DNA of 64,000 nucleotides from Peribolospora baueri (taxonomy: Eukaryota; Basidiomycota; Peribolosporomycetes; Peribolosporales; Peribolosporaceae): the NCBI GenBank assembly GCA_029717555.1, contig JAMDHS010000034.1, forward strand, positions 156,243 to 220,242, read 5' to 3'. Each line of letters opens with the position of its first letter. Within the stretch, counting starts at the first letter, position 1. Made by a program: the position numbers and the translations under genes. Shown here piece after piece: positions 34,682 to 47,066 of the stretch. Under the pieces are notes generated by a model. That model had not been told where the DNA came from and searched no databases. It saw nothing but the letters and a program-made list of their open reading frames with translations.

Positions 34682-35811
34682 TCATATCTGAAAAATACCT
34701 CAGATCTGGCGCGCATGCAAAGGAAGGAGAGCAAGCGTGAGCACAGACAGGACACTTTTCCGAGCGACGAGCAGCGCTAGTTACTCACATACTGCGACAC
34801 CCAACGGAAACCCTCTCCGTAGCCCTGCCTCATGACGACGGAACACATGAAGATCTCGATCGGACGGATGTCTTTCAGAGGCACCTTGCCCTGTGAATAT
34901 GGGGATCGAGAGCGATGACGTTCAGCTTTGGAGGCTCTCCATCGCGTTGTCATTCTAACCTCTGTAACCGTTCGCTCACCTTGCCAGTCGTCTGATACAG
35001 GCCGAGAGCATGCCGGAGGTCCTCCTCACTGACGGCACCAGGCGCATCGATCTTGTTGCCAAGAATGAGGAAGGGAACCTTGGCAAGCTCCTCGATGCCG
35101 AGAAGGGCATCGAGCTCGACCCGCGCCTCACCGAAGCGCTCGTGGTCCTGGGAGTCAACGAGGAAGACGATGGCATCGACCTCTGGGAAGTAGTCCTTCC
35201 ACACTCTGCGGGCTGTAAAAGACAGATACGACACGTCAGGCGGCCGTTGGTCAGCGAGCACGATGAATAGAATATTTTGGACAAGAAGACCTACCCTGAG
35301 TGTGGCCGCCAAGGTCGTAAGTAGTGAACTTGACCTGTCCAATCGCAAGTTCCTCGGAAGCTATCAAATATTACATGCAGATGAGCCGAGTAAGCGTAAG
35401 AAGAGGAAATACTGGCACTGCCGAAAGTGGTGCATATTAACTCACTCGGATAGAGGGTAGGCTGAAGGACGGCGAGCCTGTCGTTCTTGAGCATGTGCAG
35501 AAGGGTCTGCGCGTCCCGTACGTCGTAGTTCAGCTCCAGCCGCAAGGTTACGCAATGGAAAGCTCAGCCGTGGGCATCAACCAAAGGTGCTCACCGTCTT
35601 GCCAGCATTGTCGAGACCGAGGAAAAGAATCTTGGCGTTCTTGTGCGTAAGCCCTATGGTTAGAGATAGCCAGCAAATCTGTCAACAAAGATGCGCTCTC
35701 GCAAGCTGGCAGCGTCGTTCACCAATCCGCCATCTTGAACGCTAGAGAGCCAATGGTCGTCCACTCACCCAGAGAGGCCAGCACGTCCATCAACCAAGTC
35801 CAGATCCACAT
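34682..35811 (-). CDS. SAR1: COPII small GTPase Sar1
   Basis: Seven exons (35811-35769, 35653-35595, 35506-35446, 35360-35295, 35212-34980, 34890-34789, 34687-34682) give 189 residues, the usual Sar1 length. The N terminus [15 protein letters not shown] is the amphipathic helix that inserts into ER membrane. GLDNAGKT (27-34) binds phosphate, [15 protein letters not shown] is switch 2, and NKID binds guanine. The last exon is only 6 nt (ATA TGA), giving the conserved ending SQYI; reading through that intron would instead add VSN. Sar1-GTP recruits Sec23/24 to start COPII vesicle budding. Identity is essentially certain. Confidence 0.97.
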
Positions 35812-36622
35812 CGTTGCTTAGCTGCAAGAAAGTGGCGCATAATCAGCATTAGAGATACAAACGTAAATAATCTGAGTTAGCAGGAAACCGGTGCACATCG
35901 TCGCATCGCCTTTGCGCTCTAGGAGTGCGCTCTTCCCAAAGCGAGCGCAACCAACATAGTCGTCCCCGGTCCTCAGCGGGCGCGAGACGCGATCTCCGTC
36001 CGCCACCAGCTTAGGACCGTGACGGACACCTCACGCGTGCACAGCGCACACTCACAGAAGAATCAGGAGGATGGAATCAAGGTGGCAACCTCGTGAGGTG
36101 AAAATGAACGTGGAAGGAAGATGGTGTTAACCGTCGATATGGGCGGATGACGATCAGCAGCACCGTCTGAGCCGTCTGGCCCCCCTGCCGGTTAGGGTTA
36201 TCAAAGTCTCGCTGAGCCGCACAAAAAGCGGAGAAAAACGGAGATACGTGGAGAATCCCATCTCCCGGCCCGACGAACCAAGCCGCGGTGAGCCGGCGGA
36301 TCCGGACAAAGAGCAATCCACGTAATGTACCTGTAACGACAGTGGACGGCAAAGACACCTCGGTGGTTTCCCGTCCTGAATCGCGACTCATTCTGTGAAC
36401 ATCCATGTTGTTTTAGAAGGAGGATCACTGTAAGGTTTCGAGCTCAATAAACTGAGTGGAGTGGATGAATACTTTGTTACCTTCTCTCTTCCGCTCATCT
36501 GTAGGCCCATCAAGCCGTTGAGTATCTACTGTCTTCTTGAGGAGTACGCAAGGCATGTTCGAGCGTTGGTAACGTGTGGGATATCGTCAAAGTGTTATGT
36601 ACAGACGTCACCAGGGTCCCCT
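35812..36622. other. Intergenic, upstream of SAR1 and 3' of VMA8
   Basis: 0.8 kb with no supported gene. A lone ggttagggtt occurs near 36189-36198. The minus-strand frame 36077-36406 has no recognised domain and is probably SAR1 promoter sequence. Confidence 0.4.
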
Positions 36623-38148
36623 TCAGAAGATGACGTCTTCGTCCTTGCCGGCGGCTAGTATATCTCCGCCGCCCACTTCACCTGCACCTTTGTCATCGGC
36701 TTTACCACTGCTTGTGTCTCGTCGTTCACTCTCGCTCGCTCCAGCTGCTGCCGCAGCTACCGCCTGCTCCAACGACTGCTGATCGCGCTTCTTCTTGCCC
36801 TGGATCTGTTCATGTCCAAAGATGCGAGGCATGTCAGGACATGTACTTGTCAGGACGATGTCAAAAACACGACGATGTGATGGAAAAAAAAAAAAAAAAA
36901 AAAAAAAAAACCATATTCTTCACCTTCTTCAGCCTGAAAAACTCCTCGCTTGAAAATTCATCGTTTCAGGAAGGTCGTGTGAGGTCAGATTACGAAGTGG
37001 ACATTGACGCGATCACAAGTCAACGACGGTGATAAAAAAGATAATCGAAATCGCAGAAAGAATGCCAGGGGAGCGCAAGTAAAAGGCAATAAGAGAAAGC
37101 AAGAACAAAGCCATGCGTCAGCATGCGGGTTCATGGTTAGCTTTAAGAGTTTAGCATATTTGACTGACCGGTCCATCTCGTCGAGCTCAGAAATGATATA
37201 GCTGATCGTGTTCTCCAACCGCGGGATGATGACGTGCTCAATGGCATTGACACGGCGATTCGTCATTCGAATTACTTCGTCAAGGATTACGAAGGCGGTC
37301 TGGTGGAAAATAAAAGCCCAATAGAAAGGAAGAACTTGAGTATGAGCACGGGCCTTGGCTCCGTTCACGTGTCACAACTCGGCCACAAAAGCATTCTGCA
37401 CGCACCTGCAGGCTCGCAAGCTCTACCAGCGTCTTGACAGCCTGAGTGTACGTCTCCTTGCTCTTCTGTACCTTCTGACCTCCACGTCCAAGGCCAGTGA
37501 GACCAAATTCTGCGACGCAAGAAAAGGTTAGAATGGTAGAGGAGGCCAAAAGGGAGATAGACGAGCATGGTAAGAGAAATGCAGCCGATCTGACGCTATC
37601 TGTCAAGAGGAAACACAAATATTCACCATTTTGTCCATCCGTATACGCCTCAAAAGCAGGCAGAATAACACCGCTGACGTTGTCCTGCTTGGTGCGCACG
37701 CGAAATTGTGCCGTCTTGGCGCTTTCTTGGACTTGATAGGCGATGTCGCCGGTGACGTAAGTGACTTCGGCAAGGGAAAAGGCAGCCAACTGCATCACTC
37801 GGCCCATTTTGCGCTTGGCCTGTCAAGAAACGACGTGGGGGGAGGGGGGAGTAGAAGACAGTGTTATCAGGGAACCGGCCATGAGAGGTAGCCAATCGCC
37901 CCCAGCACTCTGGGCAGGTTGAACTGATACGAAGTAAAGAGCTAGGCCATCTCTCCTCAAACATCCTAAATAATCGTAAGACTGACTTCATCAATCTTGT
38001 GTGTGATGTCCCTGAACCTCTTGGTCAGAGCCTCCGACTTCCGCTTGAGAAGCGAGTGGCCCGTCTGTGCGCCCTTGAGCCGAAGCTTGGTGTTGGTGAG
38101 CGCCATGCGCGTTGGGAAGACAGATTCGCGAGGACCGGTACCGGACAT
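36623..38148 (-). CDS. VMA8: Vacuolar-type H+-ATPase subunit D
   Basis: Six exons (38148-37987, 37819-37627, 37509-37406, 37299-37169, 36948-36924, 36805-36623) encode 265 residues. The family signatures are present: [76 protein letters not shown] and [14 protein letters not shown]. Subunit D is the central-stalk rotor of the V1 sector and couples ATP hydrolysis to proton pumping at the vacuole. The C terminus extends about 50 residues beyond the basic helix with an Ala/Ser/Gly-rich tail. The last intron holds a run of about 28 A (plus strand, 36882-36910). It is divergent from the signal peptide peptidase gene. Confidence 0.95.
36882..36910 (+). repeat. Poly-A tract in the last VMA8 intron
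   Basis: About 28 consecutive A on the plus strand, hence poly-T in the VMA8 transcript, about 15 nt inside the intron donor. Possible slippage site; no coding effect expected. Confidence 0.9.
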
Positions 38149-38769
38149 GACGGGCAAACATATAAGTACGACGCTAGTATATGGTGGAGTATATGGCTGA
38201 AAGACGAGACGGAGAGGATAAGGTGTTTGCGTCGGACAGATCCCAGCGACGGTGAGAATGGAGGGGACGTCAAGATCGTGGGCGTCGAGCAAGGGGGGTG
38301 ATCGGCGGTCACGTGCACCGGCCTTCACTGTGCGGTCCCGAGCTTGGTAAGGTCCTGGCTGGCCAACACAAGGGCCGCTGCCCCAATCTCCATAACTGAA
38401 ACAGTAAATAAGGAGAACAGGAGGGAATAATGACGGTAAGGTAGTTGAGGCGGACTGGTATCGAACGGGTGATGGCGGCGGCGACCGTCTGAGATGCTGA
38501 AAGCGGTCCCGCACACGGGCTGATGAACCGGCCAGAACCCTGCCAACAGCCGAAGCTGGCCACAATGCCGACCCTTTAGGTTACCTGACATCCATAGAAT
38601 GGCTGCCTGCAACTACTACTTTCATGAGCACTTCTTTGCTCCGGACTTCTGTACTACCTGTATTTGTCCCGCGCTGAATCGGTATCACGTGACCAACTTG
38701 CTACCTGTGCTCGTGGGCGGCCCAACTTCCTTCTTCGTCAACCACTATCGAGGAGGAGAGAGAGACAAC
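38149..38769. promoter_or_regulatory. Divergent promoter region of VMA8 and the signal peptide peptidase gene
   Basis: 0.62 kb between two divergent ATGs. Frames extending into it from both genes lack conserved residues. No other feature was recognised. Confidence 0.4.
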
Positions 38770-40682
38770 ATGTCTTCCTCCGGTGCACAAACAGGTCTCT
38801 ACATTGCCTATGGTGAGCACCCTGTCTGCGACGTGCTCTTGGTCTCCACATTCTGGTTCTCCGTGGTTATCCACTCCATAAGGTTGATCGTAATTAACGA
38901 ACTACACCGTCCAGGCGCCCTCGGCCTCGGAGCTGTGGTTACCATTTATTGCGGTTCTTTCAGTTCTCTGAAGGTAACGTATTTACCATTGCTATTCCAA
39001 GGCGTAGGCAGATTTGATTAGACAGGGTTGGGCTGCTGACCCGCACCTCCATCCATCCATCAGACGCCGAAAACGACGAAGAAGCTCCGCCGCGCTCGCG
39101 CGGTCCGCTCAGACGCTGAAGAAGAAGAAGAGTCCGAGGACGAAGGCGACGTCTCGGAGGTGCTCACCTCTTCCGATGCCTGGCTTTTTCCCATTTTCGG
39201 CTCCATCTCCCTATTTGGCCTCTACCTGCTCTTCAAGTACCTCGATAAGGAGTACATCAACAAGATCCTCAGTGCCTACTTCGCCGTCGTTGGCGTGCTT
39301 GCTCTTACTGAGGTAAGCGGTGATTCATATTGCTCAAGCGTCCTTTTTCAAGTTCTTAAGAGGTTGTCGTGCCGTTTAGACCAGCGTGGCTTTCGTGCGT
39401 GGCGCGGTGGGTCGAAACCTTTGGAGTAAGGTTGCCAAATGGAAGGTTTTGCTGCTCAAAGGGCCAAAAGGTGTGTGCGCATAGCTTCATTCGTTGCTGC
39501 GCGCCTAATAATTGGCACTTAATGACGTCTCCTCCCTCTGCAGAGGTCTTCCGCGCGCACTTCACGGCCGTGCACCTCATTCTTCTTGTCACATCGGCGA
39601 TCTTGACCGTCTACTACGTGATTACGAAGAACTGGATGGCGAGCAACGCTCTAGCTCTTTCTTTGGCGTTCAATGCCATCGGTCTCATGGGCCTCGATTC
39701 GTTCCGCACGGGAGCCATCCTTCTCGGAGGCCTCTTTGTTTACGACGTTTTCTGGTGCGTAACGTGTTCGTAGGCTGTCTTGGAATCGCGTTCCAACGTC
39801 TGACCTACGTATCAAATCTAATTTGCTGTGTTTTTCTCACGAACAGGGTATTTGGTACGGACGTCATGGTCAGCGTCGCCAAGAGTTTTGACGCGCCGAT
39901 CAAGATTGTCTACCCTAAGGATTTCAACCCACCTGCGGGCGAGAAGTTTGCATTTACCATGCTCGGCCTGGGCGACATCGTCATTCCAGGTGAGCGTTTT
40001 CGTCTGTTGAGGCGTATATGATCTGATTTGTCTGACCATCTTGGCCCTCCTACCTTCGTCTCCAGGCATCTTTGTGGCCCTTGCTCTGCGATTCGATCAG
40101 CACCAGCATTCAGTTCGCAAGCCTTCCATCTCCTTCACTCGGCATTTCACCTCTTTCCCGAAACCTTATTTCACGGCCACTATGATCGCATATATCTTCG
40201 GCTTGGCAACAACCATGGCAGTGTGAGTTTGCTCCATTCAGCGTGGTCCAGCCACTCAACTGACGCTGACAGCTTCTTCCATGCCCGGGCTGCTCAGTAT
40301 GCATATTTTCAAGGCTGCCCAGCCCGCCCTCCTCTACCTGTCCCCCGCCTGCGTTAGCGCTGTTGCCCTCACCGCTTTCGCCCGCGGCGAGAACAAGACC
40401 GCTTGGGGCTGGACCGATGCGGAAGACGAAGCCTCGGAAGACGGCAGCGAGAAGGTCAAAACGGTAGAGCTAAGGAACAGTGAGAAGAATATTGGCAGCA
40501 AGCAGGCCCCGCGCGAGACTAACGCCACTGTCTCACTCACGTCCGATCACGACGGTGTTACAAAGTCCAACGGTTTGGCCGCTCCCGTCGATGCGGAAGC
40601 TGGAAGTGCGAGCGAGATGGAGGCCGATGGCGACGGGGAGGGCAAGAAGAAGCCGAAGAAGAAGAAGGGCAAGAAGAAGTAG
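38770..40682 (+). CDS. Signal peptide peptidase, intramembrane aspartyl protease
   Basis: Eight exons (38770-38812, 38915-38973, 39064-39312, 39380-39470, 39544-39754, 39847-39989, 40066-40222, 40298-40682) give 445 residues. The catalytic pair is YD at 214-215 (GGLFVYDVFWVFGTDVM) and GLGD at 258-261 (TMLGLGDIVIPG), and the PAL motif follows at 327-329 (QPALLYLSP). Multiple hydrophobic segments surround them. An acidic stretch (EEEEESEDEGD) lies between the first two membrane regions. The tail is acidic, then ends in a lysine run (KKKPKKKKGKKK), consistent with a dilysine ER-retrieval signal. Family members cleave signal peptides and tail-anchored proteins within the ER membrane. All catalytic motifs are intact. 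Confidence 0.95.
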
Positions 40683-41434
40683 TAGTGATCGAGAGGTGCT
40701 CGCTTCGAGGGGACGGACCCTGCGGTAAAGCTGGCGTCATTGACGTCCGTTAATACATTCGACGGGAAGAACGTACGACGCGATGTGCATCCATGCACGT
40801 TGCCTCTTACCGGAAGTTCCGAGCAAGGCCTGCTCATAAGGGTAGACGAGGACCCGATTTTGTGTGTGATGCTTTATACGTGAATAACTAAAAGTGACGT
40901 ACGACAAGGAGCACGGCGGTTCTCATGCCATCTTACCTCTTGAGGACGTCCCCCTTTTCTGGTCCACAGACTTCCTCGCCTCTATTCAATCCTCCAGCCC
41001 CTCGTCGCTTTAGGCGATGAATAGGCGCTCGTCACCGTCGACAGCCTGTCTCCTTCCGCGACTGATCAAATTCCTTGCTCTAGATCTATGCGGACCCACC
41101 ACGCCGTTTCCCCTCCAGCTGTCCAAAGGAAATATGGGTTTACTCTGTCCAGCGGAAAGATCTCGGCCCTCGTTTTCAAGGGACGACCATATTCGCTTGA
41201 CGGGCAGACACGGTACAACGAGACAGCGCAGAACAAGTACAGGCATATGTACAGGTACACCACATACAGGCAGGCGCGCTCGACGAGTACATGACCCCGC
41301 ATCGAAACAGAACGAAAACTAACAGCGGGCGCTTCGAAAGATACACGTGAGGACAAGAGCGGATGCAATGAAGAGATGTCTGTGAACAAAAAAAAATAGA
41401 TAGGAACACACTCAGGACCCCAGTAGGTGCACGT
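40683..41434. other. Convergent 3' flanks
   Basis: 0.75 kb between the converging signal peptide peptidase and GTPBP1-like genes. No gene is supported; the sequence is expected to hold both terminators and untranslated ends. Confidence 0.45.
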
Positions 41435-44400
41435 TCATATCCCCACTTTCGTCACCACGCCAAGACCTTTCGTCTTTCCCTCGCGGAAAAGCAGCTTCTG
41501 GCCCTCTTTAATGAACTCCGCTCGAGATACGAACTTGTCGCGAGGGTATGACAGGAGAGGTTAGCTTTGCTACCGAAAGAGGGTATATCGCCATGGATAC
41601 AGTGCGGACGCTCACCTCGAACTGTACTGTGGCTCGGTCCCCCGTACGTATGACGGATTGGTTCGTGTTAGCCGTCGATATGGACAAGATCTTCACCGTC
41701 TGCAGAAGAAAGCATGGGAAGAGAGCCACCAGCAACATGTGAGCCGAAAAAACATTCGATAACGACGCTGCGCCGTCTGCTACACTCACCTGTCGTATGG
41801 CGCCGGAGTGCAGCATACTCTGATACCCGCGTTGAATGGTGGTGTTGTGGTAAAGAACAAGGACATGTCCCTCAAATCGCCTGTGAGCCTTAACTTGCGA
41901 GTCCTTGGACATGACGACCATGCCTACACAGAAAGGAAGCACAAAGCTGAGCCATGGGCAAACATGCACACCTCAACCTTCTCCACGGAAGCGTACCTTT
42001 CCTGACTCCGCTCCTCTTCACTCTTTTAAGAGCGAAGCTAACGCTCTGTCCGGCCTCAGCAAAATCTACAGCTGCCCGCTTCCGCTCTATGCTCTTAATC
42101 ACGGTTGTCTGGAAATTGCCCAAACTGTCGGGACCGAGGAGGACAGCATCGCCAGTGCGAACTGTGCCGGAAAGGACCACTCCAGAAACGACCGTGCCTG
42201 CAGAAGAAGAAAAGAAACCTTCAGGTTCCGCTTCCTAGCGTAAGGCAAATAGTTCCTGGAGACGACCCAAACATTTACTCACCAACGAAAGGAACACTGA
42301 AGACGTCCGATATTGAAAACTAAAGCAGCAAAGCACCATGCTCACATGTTTCAGTAATGACGGTCTATGACGCTGTCGAACTCTGTTTGACTCACCTCCA
42401 AAGGGCGGTCAACATCGTATTTCCCCTCGCCACCAATGGGGAGAACATTGTAGAACGTCTTGAGCTCCTGTAAGCCCTGTCCGGTGACGTTGCTGACGAG
42501 GAACACAGGGCAGAGCCTGTCCCTGACGAAGGTCCGGGCGATATTGACAGCTGTTTCCTTGCCCCAGCCCTGCATGCGCTTGTCGCTAGTCGGCACAAAC
42601 ACAGGCTGCTTTCTGCACCCGGGCGAGCGGAGGATCTTGGTGAGCTGCTTCAACGTGTCGGCGAGCACATGCGGAGGGGTCATGTCTATCTTGGTCACGA
42701 CGACGATGATGGGCACGGCAAGTGCGATGGCGACCGACAGATGCTCTTTACACATGCCGACCAGCCCGGCATTGGCACCTATGCATTAAATGATGGTAGG
42801 ACTGAGCGTCAGGCATTAAGGTGACCTCATCACCAGTCAAGCTTACTCACCGATCATAAGGGTGACGAAGTCGGCTACGAATAAAAGACAACATGTCCTG
42901 TTAAGTCTGACAAAGATGGACTCTTTCCATAGGGGAACCAAAAAGTGACTTACGGGCGCAGCCAGTTAGTCCGAACAGGGTCGTCTGAAGAGTGATGAGG
43001 GGCAAAAAAAAAAGGCGAAAGAGGTCAGAGCTCGGGTTCGGCTCGAAACGCTCCTCCGCATCGCCGTGCTAGCCCACCTTGAGGTACTTCTCGTGTCCGG
43101 CCAAGTCGATGAAGCTGACAACCTTGCTGCTTCCCTTAACCACCTCGTCCCAAGCCTGGGCCTGGGAGATGTGCCTCCTCTGCCCAGCGGCAGACGCTTC
43201 ATCCTCTTTCTCTTCCTTCTTGGGATTCGCGCCAGCCTTGATCGCTCTTTCAGCCTTTTCTTTCTCTCTCTCCCTGTCTTTGACGCCAGGGACAACCTGC
43301 CGGCCCTTATCGTCCCAGCCCATGATCTCCATGCCCACAGAGCTGGTGCGTCCAGAATCAATTTCGTGCTGGTGTCTGAAAAGGGCAACGCGCGCCGCTC
43401 CCCTGCCGTCGTCCAGTCCAGCCCGAGTGAGCACGCCGAGGAGGGTGGATTTGCCGGCGTCGACGTTGCCTACGACTGCCATGCGGAGCTCTGACAGCTC
43501 CGACGCAGATGCGGTGTGCAAACGAGCAAGTATATGCGCGTATGTGCACTGTATTGGTTGGCTGGCCTCCTGAGACACCGAGTCCTGCTCGACCGTGCGC
43601 TCAAGCAGGACGGACATGCCGGCGCCGATAGAGGAAACGACGCGCTCTAGGTTTGCGCAGGCTTTCTTGTATTCGTCGGGAGAGAGACAGTCAGACTCTG
43701 GTATTCGAATATCCTCCGCAGGGTTCTTGGTCTCAGCTGCTTGTACCTCCATGGCCTTCTTGGCTTCTTTGGCGGACAAAGAGATATGGCCCCGCGTGCC
43801 GGGCCCGCTCCCTGTGGGGGGAGCATTGCCACCCTCCGTCTTGACGATCTCGGCGGCCGGAGGGGGCATGCCCAAAATTCCCATGTCGAGGGCGGGGAAG
43901 GTCTCGAAAGGCTTGTGGGCGTCGTACGCAGAAAAAGCCGAGGGCGCAGGAGCGCCTAAGCGGAGAATGAGTTCGGAGGACGATAAGGAGAGGTGGGTCG
44001 ATATCAGCGAGGCCAAGTGCCGAAGGCGCTCGGGTAATGGAACGGAGGTGTCTTCAGGCAAATCGCCAAGCAAGTCGACCTGTGCACGAGCAGGTGAGAA
44101 CGGGACGACGGCGTCGTTTGAGCATATAATACTACGGGGAAGGCAATGGGACCAGCTCAAACACGCCGAATCAGCAGGCAGCACAAGTAACTGACCTTGT
44201 AATCGCTCAGGTCAATATCCTCGATGTCATCCTCCATGGCCATCTTCTCTACCTCCTCCGCGAGTGAATCTCCCACACTGTCCTCCTTCTGTGCGGCCGA
44301 CGCCTCCTTTGACGCCTCCTTCTTCACCTTGGCGCCGCCCGTCCCGCCAACAGCAGGGCCTCGTCTCTTGACAGCGGGTGACGCGGAGGCATTGCCTTTG

Positions 44401-44507
44401 ATAGAAGGGGCGTTCTCCTTTTCCTTCTCCACGCGAGCCTGTAATCGCTGGGTGGCCTCGCGCTCGGATATCTCGCTTTGGAACGCGCGCAACGAGGTGG
44501 CGGCCAT
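41435..44507 (-). CDS. GTPBP1/2-type translational GTPase
   Basis: Ten exons (44507-44196, 44079-43078, 42984-42954, 42874-42851, 42778-42396, 42319-42283, 42197-41997, 41923-41790, 41699-41616, 41533-41435) give 768 residues. After a charged, Lys/Glu-rich N terminus comes [16 protein letters not shown] (P-loop), then [20 protein letters not shown] (switch 1), [12 protein letters not shown] (switch 2, with a Lys-rich insertion before it), and VVTKIDM. EF-Tu-like domains 2 and 3 follow ([13 protein letters not shown], and [29 protein letters not shown] split over blocks). The family is related to Hbs1/eRF3 and is linked to ribosome rescue and mRNA turnover in animals; its fungal role is little known. 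It is divergent from the SWIM/RING gene. Confidence 0.92.
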
Positions 44508-44844
44508 GATATGATGATCGGCGGAAGCTCAAAGGATCGTGCCGGGTGTTGGCCGGTTCTCCGGCAGATGAATGTGCAAAGTTGGACGACAAGGACGTGT
44601 GACTGGGTTCGGAAAAAGGATATACGGGGAAGATATATATATACGTCGTCGAGGTCAAGGTCAAGGTACCACGAGTCGAGTCGCTCGAGTCCGTCGCCGA
44701 GTCAGCCCCAGTCCGATCTGCGCACGTGCCCGTCTCGATCACGTGCCCGCACGGCAGCCGCGTGTAAATGGCCTCCTTCCTGCCGCTCGGGCCATCGTCC
44801 ATCACATTTGCCCGCACCAACGACAGGGGACGGCGCTTTCCAAG

Positions 44845-46644
44845 ATGTCCAATCGCACTATGCGCAGCTCTAAGGTCAAGCGTGCGGCTTCGGAAGACCC
44901 AGAGCCTGTCGCGCAGGCGGACGGCTATCACAGGCGGACCGGATCCGGTGTGGCGGCCAAAGCGCGGGGTGAGCCACTCAAGAAGGTCAAGCTCGATCCC
45001 GGCGCGGCCGACGTGGTTTCCGGCTCCTCTGCGCCGTACACGAGCACAGAGACCTTGCCGGTTCGGCACGAACCACCGTCAAGTGTACAGCAAGCCTGTG
45101 CTCCATTGGACGGGAGAGCTAAAGGGAAGGGTAGACATAGTTCCAATAGCAAGCGAAAGGAGAACCAGTTGGAGAAAAGAGCCGCTCGATGGAGAACGCA
45201 TTGTCCGACGGCGCTGCAGGAACGGGTGCACAGGGTTCTTTCGCAAGTGAATTTTATCTTTTCATTCTCAGGAGGAACGATGGTCATTTTCAAACGCTGA
45301 GGTTACGTCTGAAACTTACTCTTGTTCACTACACTCCCCTTTGGTCTGCTCTCGTGCACAGAGAATGTTTATGGTCGATAGGTTTCGCGGTGGTGACGAA
45401 CTCAAGGAGACGTTTCGTGTACTGGGCTCGAGTGAGTACTCAGACAAGTTCAGAGACGCACTTTTTCACGGTCACGCGCAGCTCTACGTACCCTAATCAT
45501 TTGTTTTTTTTTTTTTTTTTACACCGATCGCCTTTCCTCTGCAAACGTATTATCTTTTTTTCAGCCGGCAATATCTACGATGTGGAAATCTCTCACAGGC
45601 CCAACTGTACATGTCCGGATTTTTGTGAGTACGACAGCATGGACGTTCTTCGGGTTCTCTAACAACCTGCGTGTGTTGTCCCCGTTTCATATATTTTCCT
45701 GTGGCTTGGACGTTCGGCGGTGACGCTGTCAGTGCGACACGCCGATTCATGCAAGCACATTCTTTTCGTGTTCCTTAAGGTTCTTGGCCGCAATTCGGTT
45801 ACGGACGACCTTTACTATCAAAAGGCATTTCTAACCCCCGAGCTGCAGCGCATCTTTGATGAGGCCCGTGTGTCGCCACTCGTCGCCGCCTCTCCTGCTG
45901 TGAAAGCCGCTTGGGAAGCTATCAAGGAAGGCAAGTCATCGGAGGATGTGAATGTTGGAGGGAAGGTAGAAGGCAATAGGAGGATGCCGAATGAGGGAGA
46001 TATGTGTCCAGTGTGCTACGAGGAGTTTGAAGCGGGCAAGACCGATGGCCTGGTGTACTGTGAGAGCGCTTGTGGGTGAGCATATATCTTTCGTGTCTTT
46101 TTATTCCCTTCACCTTTATTTGTTTGAAACCTTGTTTCCTCGTTGACATTTTTTTTCACACGTCTCTTGGGCGATACTGCCCAACCGACCCTTCAGCAAC
46201 CCGCTGCACGCGCCTTGTTTTGACCAGTGGAAGGCCTCAAAAGGCATTAATGTCACTTGCGTCTACTGCCGAGCAGTTTGGCCACAGAAGACCAGCAGCC
46301 CGACGGAGGACGAAGGGTATCTTAACCTCGCCCAGGTTGCCGGCATGTCCGGCAGGAGGGATTCTAGCACGTATTACCGGTAAGTCTTGTTTCAACACAA
46401 CGTATTGCCTCGGGTAGTATCGGTGATCTTGTCAGTTATCGATGATTTACCCACCTCTCCTGCTTGCCTGGCAATCTTTTGTGCCGACTTGATCCACTTT
46501 GCTAGGGGCCCTCGTGAGTCTTCGCTCCTCTTCAAGCATGGCTGAATTTCGAACGCTCTTCTCTTGACGACCCTTCTAATCTGACTTCTCTTTGATTTCA
46601 CAGGCCGCGGCCAGCGATGGAACCGCACTTGGGATTGCTCCTGA
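44845..46644 (+). CDS. SWIM-type zinc finger plus RING-like protein (possible E3 ubiquitin ligase)
   Basis: Seven exons (44845-45246, 45362-45431, 45565-45624, 45733-46075, 46197-46379, 46506-46513, 46604-46644) encode 368 residues. A basic N terminus precedes KRAARWRTHCPTALQERVHRVLSQ, split here as one block. The SWIM motif is C172-x-C174-x9-C184-x-H186 (CTCPDF...CKHILFVFLKVL). The RING-like part begins MCPVCYEEFEAG and continues YCESACGNPLHAPCFDQW and VTCVYCRAVW. Exon 6 is 8 nt (GGGCCCTC); including it gives YYRGPRRGQRW, the family's usual C-terminal motif, whereas direct joining of exons 5 and 7 shifts the frame. Similar SWIM-RING proteins act as ubiquitin ligases; the substrate here is unknown. 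Confidence 0.9.
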
Positions 46645-47066
46645 GTGGGAAATGTAGATTTCGAACGTGTCTCAAGGAGAGAGTCCAGGGCTTGGAGAGG
46701 CGAAGCGTCCATCTACTAGGTTCCTTCCGCACTCATAAGACGTGAGGGGATCCCCGTGGTGCCGATCTTCCCAGCTTCGTTATACCAGCTGGAAAAAAAG
46801 AGTAACTGAAACAGAGCGAGTGAGAGTCCCATACACAGTTGTAATCTAGCGGTTGAACGAGCTCGCTCCAGAGACATGGGATAGTGAGGAAAAATGAGCG
46901 GATGGCCCTGACGAGGGACAGACTTGAACTGATCCGCGTCGTGGAGTCAGTCGCGCGTCGGCCGATCGATGACAACACCGACCGTTACGCGCCCCACTTG
47001 TGTTCCGCAGCCTGTGACGACGGTCGACCAGCCTAATATCTTTCGACTACCACCATCTCCCTCAGC
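46645..47066. other. Intergenic, 0.42 kb
   Basis: 3' flank of the SWIM/RING gene and promoter of the M13 peptidase gene, which lie in the same orientation. No gene, tRNA or repeat was recognised. Confidence 0.4.

Noticed and set aside
38440-38540. tRNA-like B-box (gttcgatac on the minus strand)
   Set aside because: The flanking bases do not form a T stem, and no matching A box or acceptor stem was found.
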